A program made the translations under genes and the position numbers. The notes below the pieces were generated by a model that worked only from the letters and a program-made list of their open reading frames with translations, made no database searches and was not told the origin of the DNA. Positions 1-4,799 of a DNA stretch of 6,318 nucleotides are shown piece after piece; position 1 is the first letter of the stretch; every line of letters begins with the position of its first letter. Origin of the DNA: Nitrososphaerales archaeon (GTDB lineage: Archaea > Thermoproteota > Nitrososphaeria > Nitrososphaerales > Gagatemarchaeaceae); NCBI GenBank assembly GCA_030044375.1, contig JASHVX010000149.1:1-6318 (forward strand), in the 5' to 3' direction.

Positions 1-59
1 GAACCCTGATGCCGAAGTCTGCCGCATTCTGTCCAAAGTGCGGTGCCGCACAGCAGTAG
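1..59 (+). CDS. 3' end of a gene encoding a C-terminal zinc-ribbon half (partial)
   Basis: Reading from base 3 in frame to the TAG at 57-59 gives TLMPKSAAFCPKCGAAQQ. The FCPKCGA segment is the classic CxxC knuckle that ends many archaeal and bacterial proteins as a short treble-clef or zinc-ribbon tail. Only one CxxC pair is visible. The second pair, if present, would lie upstream of the window or come from a partner subunit. The main domain is outside the window, so no function can be given. The gene converges on the minus-strand SnoaL-like gene, with about 100 bp between the two stops. The call rests on this motif followed immediately by a stop. It could be chance in such a short stretch, but the fit to known C-terminal tails is good. 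Confidence 0.6.
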   Translation, partial: TLMPKSAAFCPKCGAAQQ

Positions 60-68
60 CATACGATC

Positions 69-81
69 CCTAGAACCTAGG
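69..81. repeat. Short inverted repeat between convergent genes
   Basis: CCTAG-AAC-CTAGG is a perfect 5-bp stem with a 3-nt loop, starting 10 bp after the stop of the zinc-ribbon gene. It lies in the gap between two convergent genes, where a 3'-end hairpin would be expected. No T-run follows on either strand, so a terminator role is only a possibility. The rest of 60-161 shows nothing recognisable. Confidence 0.25.
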
Positions 82-161
82 CCCGCCGCACACGTCCTGT
101 TGACGGTTCCAGCAGGCGATGTTCAGCGCGCCCTCTGACGCCAGTCGCTACCGCTGCAAGC

Positions 162-548
162 TCACCTCATCTTTGCCCTGACGGGCTCGTTGTCGGCGTA
201 GACCCTCCACTCGGAGACCTTCCCCCTTTTGACCTTAGCCACCCATACAGCTGGAGTCTTCCACTCGTTTTCACGCCGCGGTTTCTTCCCAGAGGGAGCG
301 TAGGTGCCACCAGCCTCGCCTATCAGGACGACGGTGGGGCCGTCGGCGATCGTCCGGTCTACCCGTATCCAGTAGTCGGGCACCATCTTCAGATATTGGT
401 TCCAGCCGAGCTCGACTTCAGGGAAAGCCAGCGTCCGCCCCAGCGAGTCGATGAACAGATGGTCTCGGGCCATCAGCGCGACCATACCCTTTACGTCGTG
501 GTGGTTTATCAGGCCGACGAACCTCAGAACAGTGTCGGAGTTGGACAA
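162..548 (-). CDS. SnoaL-like / NTF2-superfamily small protein
   Basis: The 128-residue product has the layout of a SnoaL-like (NTF2 fold) polyketide-cyclase/ketosteroid-isomerase-type domain. An N-terminal helix (TVLRFVGLINHHDVKGMVALM) leads to the cone entrance motif HLFIDSLG (30-37), followed by W49-x2-Y52, PDY (57-59), and a curved beta sheet to a final WRVYADN strand (114-120). D34 and D119 sit where polar pocket residues often lie. Family members act on varied small hydrophobic molecules or only bind ligands, so the substrate is unknown. The start is TTG at 546-548, directly preceded by an in-frame TAG. The next in-frame ATG (residue 22) would delete the first helix. A TATA-like TTTTCTAA about 27 nt upstream supports a leaderless TTG start. 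The gene lies 75 bp after the MFS exporter on the same strand. A functional link is possible but unproven. Confidence 0.8.
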   Translation of the reverse strand: MSNSDTVLRFVGLINHHDVKGMVALMARDHLFIDSLGRTLAFPEVELGWNQYLKMVPDYWIRVDRTIADGPTVVLIGEAGGTYAPSGKKPRRENEWKTPAVWVAKVKRGKVSEWRVYADNEPVRAKMR

Positions 549-570
549 CTATGCTGAGGAAAGGGTCCAG

Positions 571-578
571 TTAGAAAA
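571..578 (-). promoter_or_regulatory. Weak TATA-like box for the SnoaL-like gene
   Basis: On the minus strand the bases read TTTTCTAA, centred about 27 nt before the TTG start at 548, the spacing expected for a leaderless archaeal promoter. It is a poor TATA match. The surrounding pyrimidine-rich, T-containing tract (about 561-580) could instead, or also, be the T-rich 3' end of the MFS transcript. Confidence 0.35.
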
Positions 579-623
579 GGGTGGAGCTGTGTGACGACCA
601 TGGGGCGACTTCCGTCAGAGCCG

Positions 624-2096
624 TCACCTTTTGAAGACGTAGTTCCTCGCTGCCAACGCCAAGGCCAAGGCCGCGACCATGAGGGCGATCCCGAGATAGA
701 ACACGTAGTCGAAGGCGGCTGCGGTCGGGAAGGAAAGGAGACCCGTCGGGGTCTGTAGGGTCAGGGCGTAGCTTGTCATTATTGTGGTCGCCACCACAGG
801 CCCGATCGCCCCGCCCATGTTCCTCAGCATGGTGTTGAAGCCCAGGCCCGTGGCGACCGTCTCGCTAGGGAGGGAGACGGTGACCATGTTGACTATCGGT
901 ATTATGATCCCGACGGCCCCGACCATAGAAACGGCGGCGTCCAACATGACGCCCGTGGTCGTCGACCTGTTGAACACGAAGAGGGCGAAGCCCGCGATTG
1001 CGACCAGGCCCCCGATGATCATGGCCGGCTTGGGGCCGTACTTTGACACCACCCGCCCGAGCCCGGGCCCGCACACTAGCATCACGACAGTGGCCGGGGC
1101 TATCGTCAGGCCTGCGCTTATGACGTCAAGGCCGAGGCCTGTCGGAGCCGGGGGCACTTTGTCCTCCGTGTAGTAGATGACAGCGAAGAAGAGCATGAAC
1201 ATCCCCCAACCAGAGAGTATCCCCGTCAGGTTGGCTATCAGCACGTTCCTGATCCGGAGGAGGCGCAGCGGGATCAGGGGATTGGACTTCCTGCTCTCGG
1301 CAACGAAGAAGGAGACGGTCAGGACAGCTCCCGCGGCAAGGGCCGCGAGGTTGTAGGCGTCGGTCCATCCTACGTAGGGAGCCTCTGTGAGATAGAGCAG
1401 CATCAGCGAGACCCCCGCCATGAGCATGACCACAGTCTCGTAACCCACCTTCAGCCTCGACCCTGGGTGCCCCGATGGTAGGAACCTGGCCACCACGACG
1501 AAGAGCACTACGCTGGCCACGAAGGCTGTGTGGAAGGCCCACTGCCACCCGAGGTCCTGGACGATGTAGGACCCGATGATCAGGCCGAGGGCGGTGCCAA
1601 TCGCGAACGTCGCGCTGACCACTCCCTGGGCGACCGCGATTCTCTCCTTTGGGAAGGTCTCAGCGATTATCGCCAGCGCCAGAGGGACTATCGCGAAGCC
1701 GATGCCCTGGACGGCCCTTGCCGTGATCAGGAAGTAGATGGAGTTCGAGAAGCCTGCAGCGCCTACTCCCGCTATGTAGAAGACCAAGGCCAGGAGGAAC
1801 ATCCTCTTCTTGCCGTAGCTGTCCCCTAGCTTTCCGAACAGTGGAGAGACTGCGCTGCCCACTATGAGGAAGGCCGAAGTGACCCAGGAGACGAGGCTCT
1901 CGGTGGTCGAGAAGTCTCTCTGTATTACCGGAATCCCGGGAATTATCATGGTCTCCACGTAGTTCAGGAGGAGCGCGACGCCCACCATGGCCAGCAGCGC
2001 CCTCCGCTGGTGGTTGGTTCCCCCTGTCTGTGCCGGGACGGCAGGGACGGGGGCCGGAGCTTCGACAGCGTTGGGCAACGACTGCTCGCCAGTCAC
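624..2096 (-). CDS. MFS drug/H+ antiporter, DHA2 (14-TM) family
   Basis: The 490-residue integral membrane protein shows 14 hydrophobic segments, the hallmark of the DHA2 (EmrB/QacA-like) branch of the major facilitator superfamily. Such proteins export toxic or signalling small molecules by proton antiport. Motif A is clear between TM2 and TM3 (G88-K-L90-G-D92-S-Y-G95-K-K97-R98). Motif B follows in TM4 (R127-A-V-Q130-G131-I-G133). A motif C-like glycine series lies in TM5 (G167, G171, G175), typical of antiporters. TM1 carries VETMIIPGIPVI, corresponding to the DxTIVNVALP region of DHA2 proteins, with E48 as the acidic residue. About 30 hydrophilic, Pro/Ala-rich residues precede TM1. The substrate cannot be read from sequence. 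The GTG at 2094-2096 lies only about 17 nt from the centre of a good TATA-like box, so transcription may begin inside the annotated start. The in-frame TTG at 2076-2078 (residue 7) is an alternative start and leaves all membrane segments intact. Confidence 0.92.
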   Translation of the reverse strand: MTGEQSLPNAVEAPAPVPAVPAQTGGTNHQRRALLAMVGVALLLNYVETMIIPGIPVIQRDFSTTESLVSWVTSAFLIVGSAVSPLFGKLGDSYGKKRMFLLALVFYIAGVGAAGFSNSIYFLITARAVQGIGFAIVPLALAIIAETFPKERIAVAQGVVSATFAIGTALGLIIGSYIVQDLGWQWAFHTAFVASVVLFVVVARFLPSGHPGSRLKVGYETVVMLMAGVSLMLLYLTEAPYVGWTDAYNLAALAAGAVLTVSFFVAESRKSNPLIPLRLLRIRNVLIANLTGILSGWGMFMLFFAVIYYTEDKVPPAPTGLGLDVISAGLTIAPATVVMLVCGPGLGRVVSKYGPKPAMIIGGLVAIAGFALFVFNRSTTTGVMLDAAVSMVGAVGIIIPIVNMVTVSLPSETVATGLGFNTMLRNMGGAIGPVVATTIMTSYALTLQTPTGLLSFPTAAAFDYVFYLGIALMVAALALALAARNYVFKR

Positions 2097-2109
2097 TTGC
2101 TTCGACGTC

Positions 2110-2117
2110 TTATATGA
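2110..2117 (-). promoter_or_regulatory. TATA box of the MFS gene
   Basis: TCATATAA on the minus strand is the strongest archaeal-type TATA box in the window, placed between the hydrolase stop and the MFS gene. Its centre (about 2113) predicts transcription starting near 2086. That is downstream of the GTG at 2096 and about 8 nt before the TTG at 2078. It indicates that the exporter has its own promoter and is not simply read through from the hydrolase. Confidence 0.6.
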
Positions 2118-2142
2118 TGTCGTCCCTGACTGCGCACAGTTT

Positions 2143-2150
2143 CCGTACGG
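2143..2150. promoter_or_regulatory. CCGTACGG palindrome upstream of the MFS promoter
   Basis: This perfect 8-bp palindrome lies about 26 bp upstream of the MFS TATA box. A second short palindrome, GACGTC (2104-2109), directly abuts the box on its downstream side. Exporter genes are often controlled by dimeric regulators binding such sites. The repeats are short for GC-rich DNA, so an operator role is tentative. Confidence 0.25.
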
Positions 2151-2186
2151 TTTTCGCTCCTGACCAGCTGGGGACAGCGAATGCGG

Positions 2187-2795
2187 CTACGGCACGCCGG
2201 CGAATTCCTCATAGGACCTGGCCGAGAGGGTCGGGTTGGACAAGGCCTCCTCGGCGAGCCTCCGTGAGGGGACGTCCCCGTAGTCGTGGCCGGGGTATAT
2301 CATGGTCGACGGAGGCAACCTGAGGACTGCCTCGCGCAGGCTCCTGAACATCTCCTTCATCGAGCCTCCGGGAAGGTCTGTCCTTCCGCAGTTTCCAATG
2401 AAGAGGGTGTCGCCCGTGAAGAGGCTCTCCCCGTCGTAGAGGCAGATGCTGTCCTGCGTGTGGCCCGGGGTGTGAAGTATCCTGACCTCTCTCTGCCCGA
2501 CTTGCAGCACGTCTCCGTCGCGGACGGAGACCGCGTGCTCTATCGGAGAGCGCTCGTGCGCCACGACTTCGGCTCCGAGCTCCTTCGACAGCTCCTTCAG
2601 AGTGGAGGTGTGGTCGAAGTGGTTGTGCGTCGCGACAGCATACCTGACCCTGACGCCGAGTCCCTTGGCGGCTTCGACAATCGGCTTCGTCTCCCAGCCC
2701 GAGTCCACGACGAGCCCCTCCCCGCCGGCCCTGTCGGCGAGAAGGTAGACGAGGTTCAGCATGGTGCCGACTGCTATCTGCCTGACTACCGTCAC
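2187..2795 (-). CDS. Metallo-beta-lactamase-fold hydrolase, glyoxalase II / ETHE1-like
   Basis: The 202-residue product begins TVVRQIAVGTMLNLVYLLAD, the usual first beta hairpin of stand-alone MBL-fold hydrolases. The full metal site is present: H57-N-H59-F-D61-H62, H112 (HTPGHT), D129 (FTGDTLF) and H170 (YPGHDYG). The segment GNCGRTDLPGG (134-144) and the PGHDYG ending recall the glyoxalase II/ETHE1 group, which includes hydroxyacyl-thiol hydrolases and iron persulfide dioxygenases. Which reaction applies cannot be decided here, and archaea generally lack glutathione, so another thiol would be the carrier. The frame is open further upstream to 2933, but that extension is Arg-rich, lacks family resemblance and overlaps another gene. 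GTG at 2793-2795 overlaps the TGA of the small zinc protein as GTGA, and the family's N-terminus begins exactly there. The two genes are therefore probably translationally coupled. The product is likely cytoplasmic, since no signal peptide is visible. Confidence 0.9.
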   Translation of the reverse strand: MTVVRQIAVGTMLNLVYLLADRAGGEGLVVDSGWETKPIVEAAKGLGVRVRYAVATHNHFDHTSTLKELSKELGAEVVAHERSPIEHAVSVRDGDVLQVGQREVRILHTPGHTQDSICLYDGESLFTGDTLFIGNCGRTDLPGGSMKEMFRSLREAVLRLPPSTMIYPGHDYGDVPSRRLAEEALSNPTLSARSYEEFAGVP

Positions 2796-2968
2796 GGGCC
2801 GACGACCTGATACCGCGGGTTCCTGACATAGCTCCCGCAACTGCAGCCTTCGACGGTGCACCTTCCGCGCTTTGTCGCGTGGATCGTCTGGAAGAGAACC
2901 TCGTGAGCGTCGGCCAGGTGCCTGCAGTCGCACACGCCGGTGCCCGTCTTCTCCCTGATCCTGCCCAA
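2792..2968 (-). CDS. Small Cys/His-rich putative zinc-binding protein (58 aa)
   Basis: This small gene lies in a different frame from the hydrolase. Its 58-residue product reads VCDCRHLADAH (12-22), then a linker, then GRCTVEGCSCGSY (35-47). The pattern is C13-x-C15-x-H17-x4-H22 ... C37-x4-C42-x-C44-x2-Y47. The same spacing, CxCxHx4H...GxCx4CxCx2[FY], recurs in many very small proteins of phages, actinobacteria and archaea that are presumed to bind zinc. Their function is generally unknown. The TTG start at 2966-2968 is chosen because a TATA-like TTTAAG lies about 29 nt upstream, giving a leaderless message. A GTG at residue 12 is possible but would leave no room before C13. The stop overlaps the hydrolase start in a GTGA quartet, so the two proteins are probably made in step. 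It might deliver metal to the hydrolase, contact it, or act in redox or nucleic-acid binding. These roles are inference. Confidence 0.75.
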   Translation of the reverse strand: MGRIREKTGTGVCDCRHLADAHEVLFQTIHATKRGRCTVEGCSCGSYVRNPRYQVVGP

Positions 2969-2993
2969 CCGACTGGGTGCCGTCGCGGCCTTG

Positions 2994-3000
2994 CTTAAAC
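2994..3000 (-). promoter_or_regulatory. TATA-like box for the zinc protein-hydrolase pair
   Basis: GTTTAAG on the minus strand is centred near 2997, about 29 nt before the TTG start at 2968. This is the expected TATA-to-start distance for leaderless archaeal genes. It stands out as AT-rich in very GC-rich surroundings and supports the small protein as the first gene of a two-gene operon. Confidence 0.5.
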
Positions 3001-3054
3001 TGACCTGCCTTGCCCAGACGCTGGCCCCCTCAGAGCAGAGTTTGGCTTGGAAGG

Positions 3055-3069
3055 TCAGCCCTGGGCTGA
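3055..3069. repeat. Inverted repeat downstream of HMG-CoA synthase
   Basis: TCAGCCC-T-GGGCTGA is a 7-bp inverted repeat around a single base. As RNA it would form a 6-bp stem with a 3-nt loop. It lies about 75 bp after the HMG-CoA synthase stop (minus strand) and before the next promoter. A 3'-end hairpin is plausible, but no T-run follows it. Otherwise 2969-3142 shows only the TATA-like box. Confidence 0.3.
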
Positions 3070-3142
3070 GGTAAGAGTTCGGGCAATGGTCTGGTCTCGT
3101 CCCTTGCTCTCATAGCCCACTCGTCCGGACATGCGACGCGTT

Positions 3143-4516
3143 CTACTCGGCGAAGATGTACTCGCGGTCGCCTTCCGTCGACGTCCCTCCCTTTCCTATG
3201 CTCCTCAGTCGGAACATCCTCCTCGCGTCAGAGGACCAGTCGTCAGGGGAGATCTCGCCTCGGTGTATCCTCTCGTACTCCTCAATCGTGAGTTTCCTTT
3301 GGGTCCTGAGCCTGTCCATGAGGTCGAGCTTCTTGACCTCATGCCTGTACCACTCGCTGAAGATGTTGGCCTGGATGATTGCGTGGCTTCCGCTCCCGTA
3401 TCCACAGAGTATGACGTTCTGGCCGGCCAGGTCCGACCTGTCGTTCTCCAGAATGCTGTCCAGCCCGACGAAGACGGACGCGGAGTACGAATTGCCGACG
3501 AGCTCCGGGGCTATCGTCGAGGCGGCTATCTTCTCCTCGAAGCTGTCGAGGAACCAGTGGGACTTCATGAACTTCCTCCTGTACTCCTGGTAGGGGCCGC
3601 TCTGGTAGTAGTCCACGTCGTTCATTCCGCTGCGGGAGGGCTCGTCACCGATCTCCGCCACGACATCCTTCCACCTGGGGAGGCTCCTCCACTCGTGGAC
3701 AAGAAGGGAGGCGTAGGCGCCCATGACCATCTTCTTGTGGGGGTTGTGGTAGACGGCCCTGCTGACATTGTCGAGGATGGACTCGTCGGTCCTCGGCTTC
3801 AGGAACGCTATCTTCCTGATCGACCTGCCGAAGTTCAGCCAGGCCTCCTTCATCTCCGACAGATAGGATGCGTACGACCGCTGGCCGTCCACCATCGCAA
3901 TCGTCCTCCCACCTGGTTTCTTGAAGTCCCCCTTCTCGTGCCTGATCGCCGAACCGAGGGCGCCGGGTATAATCTCCATGAGCCTCGGGTTGTGCCCTAC
4001 CAGCAGCGCCGCCGCGGCCGCGCCTTGGGTCGGCTCCTCCCGGCTGTTCAGATTGTACTTCGCGATGTCAGTGGCGAGGACGAGCGCGTACTTCCTCGGG
4101 TTCCACTCGGCTGCGAACCATGCTGCCGTGTCCAGGAGCCTTTCCATGCCGCTCACGCACGCGAACTTCTGTTCGTATCCCAGCACGTGCGACAGGCTTC
4201 CCTTGCCGTAGGCCTGCTCGAGCATGCCGATTACGTCGGAGACGAGAGCTCTCGAGGCGTCCATGCCGCTCTCGGTGGGCGTGTCTATCCTGAATATCTC
4301 GCTGGGCGAGATTCCGTGGGCCTCCATGAGGCGGTATGCCGCTGTCGCAGCCATGCTCGCCTGGTCCTCGTCCGGCCCGGGGATCGAGAAGGTGCGGATG
4401 CCGACGCCTTCTGTGAAGTGCTTCGGCTCTTCGTTCCGGGCGACAGCCAAGCCAGAGTTGTCGACCTGGAGCGGAGGGACATAGACGTACATCCCGTCGA
4501 TGCCGACCTTGGGCAT
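3143..4516 (-). CDS. mvaS: Hydroxymethylglutaryl-CoA synthase
   Basis: This enzyme condenses acetyl-CoA with acetoacetyl-CoA to HMG-CoA, the committed entry to the mevalonate pathway that makes isoprenoids for archaeal lipids. Numbered from the upstream ATG at 4531, the catalytic triad is visible: general base E87 (TESGMDAS), acyl-forming C125 (QKFACVSGMERL) and H262 (YHNPHKKM). Also present are the family motifs GVGIR with IPGPDED (42-56), GNSYSAS (346-352) and CGYGSGS (376-382). Residues 8 to about 170 form the N-terminal thiolase-like half, and the rest the C-terminal HMG-CoA synthase half. At 457-462 residues it is near eukaryotic length and well above the roughly 350 residues of many archaeal enzymes. 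The ATG at 4514-4516 (MPKVGIDGMYVYVPP) is preferred because a TATA-like TTATTA is centred about 28 nt before it. The ATG at 4529-4531, five codons upstream, lies too close to that box. The divergent neighbour is a peptidase, and no other mevalonate gene is in view. Confidence 0.95.
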   Translation of the reverse strand: MPKVGIDGMYVYVPPLQVDNSGLAVARNEEPKHFTEGVGIRTFSIPGPDEDQASMAATAAYRLMEAHGISPSEIFRIDTPTESGMDASRALVSDVIGMLEQAYGKGSLSHVLGYEQKFACVSGMERLLDTAAWFAAEWNPRKYALVLATDIAKYNLNSREEPTQGAAAAALLVGHNPRLMEIIPGALGSAIRHEKGDFKKPGGRTIAMVDGQRSYASYLSEMKEAWLNFGRSIRKIAFLKPRTDESILDNVSRAVYHNPHKKMVMGAYASLLVHEWRSLPRWKDVVAEIGDEPSRSGMNDVDYYQSGPYQEYRRKFMKSHWFLDSFEEKIAASTIAPELVGNSYSASVFVGLDSILENDRSDLAGQNVILCGYGSGSHAIIQANIFSEWYRHEVKKLDLMDRLRTQRKLTIEEYERIHRGEISPDDWSSDARRMFRLRSIGKGGTSTEGDREYIFAE

Positions 4517-4540
4517 TCTTCCGGCGGGCATAATTCGTGC

Positions 4541-4549
4541 CTAATAACC
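4541..4549 (-). promoter_or_regulatory. TATA-like box of HMG-CoA synthase
   Basis: GGTTATTAG on the minus strand has its AT core centred near 4544, about 28 nt before the ATG at 4516 and only about 14 nt before the ATG at 4531. It therefore favours the downstream start. Confidence 0.45.
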
Positions 4550-4550
4550 T

Positions 4551-4561
4551 GACGCTGCGTC
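4551..4561. promoter_or_regulatory. GACGC-T-GCGTC palindrome next to the HMG-CoA synthase TATA box
   Basis: This perfect 5-bp inverted repeat around one base begins 2 bp upstream of the TATA-like box, where the TFB recognition element would lie. A regulator bound here would compete with or recruit TFB. It is short and GC-rich, so it may be chance. Confidence 0.25.
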
Positions 4562-4586
4562 GTCTCGCCGCCAAGCGAACCGAAGA

Positions 4587-4606
4587 AGAGCGTCGTCGGC
4601 CGCTCT
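4587..4606. repeat. Inverted repeat AGAGCG-N8-CGCTCT
   Basis: Two 6-bp arms flank 8 bases in the divergent gap between HMG-CoA synthase and the peptidase. It is compatible with a dimeric operator or a DNA hairpin, and nothing else supports a role. Confidence 0.25.
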
Positions 4607-4631
4607 GAACAGACGCGTTCTGGCATCGGCA

Positions 4632-4698
4632 GTTGCAACGTGGTTCGAAGTGAGGGGATGCCTCCGGCTAGGCTGGCCTACGGTTGCAGTGGCGCAAC
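4632..4698. promoter_or_regulatory. GTTGC/GCAAC half-site cluster in the divergent intergenic region
   Basis: GTTGCAAC (4632-4639) is a perfect 8-bp palindrome. About 44 bp further, the same half-sites reappear as GTTGC-AGTGGC-GCAAC (4683-4698). Between them lies TAGGC-TG-GCCTA (4669-4680), another inverted repeat. The cluster is roughly mid-way between the two divergent promoters, a natural place for a shared operator. No regulator gene is in the window to match it. Confidence 0.35.
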
Positions 4699-4764
4699 AT
4701 GAGACCTGCCTTTTCTCGTGTGGGTGCGCCGCCGTGACCGCACCGGCCGGCGCGCTCAGTGAGG

Positions 4765-4774
4765 GATAAGTAAG
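4765..4774 (+). promoter_or_regulatory. TATA-like box of the M3 peptidase gene
   Basis: GATAAGTAAG is the only AT-rich stretch in the GC-rich leader and is centred about 30 nt before the ATG at 4800. This predicts a leaderless or nearly leaderless transcript. Confidence 0.5.
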
Positions 4775-4799
4775 CTCACACCCTCAGGCTGGCGCGAAC

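Noticed and set aside
1126..1548. Minus-strand alternative frame of 140 codons inside the MFS gene
   Set aside because: It is an out-of-frame shadow rich in Arg and Gly. The exporter frame shows 14 membrane segments and family motifs throughout.
2796..2933. N-terminal extension of the hydrolase frame up to 2933
   Set aside because: The 46 extra residues are Arg-rich and unlike MBL N-termini, and they overlap the Cys/His-rich small gene in another frame. The family start coincides with GTG 2795.
3030..3113. 27-codon minus-strand frame starting with ATG between HMG-CoA synthase and the zinc protein gene
   Set aside because: The product is Pro/Arg/Leu-rich with no motif, no TATA-like box at the expected distance and no coupling to a neighbour. 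A frame of this size is expected by chance.
3131..4552. Long plus-strand open frame (473 codons) antisense to the whole HMG-CoA synthase gene
   Set aside because: The translation is rich in Arg, Val, Leu and Pro, has no recognisable domain, and mirrors a gene with intact catalytic residues. Long antisense frames are common in GC-rich genes.
4621..4690. Possible tRNA suggested by GGTTCGAAG in the divergent gap
   Set aside because: The bases flanking the loop-like sequence do not form a T-arm stem, and no acceptor stem or anticodon arm can be folded around it.
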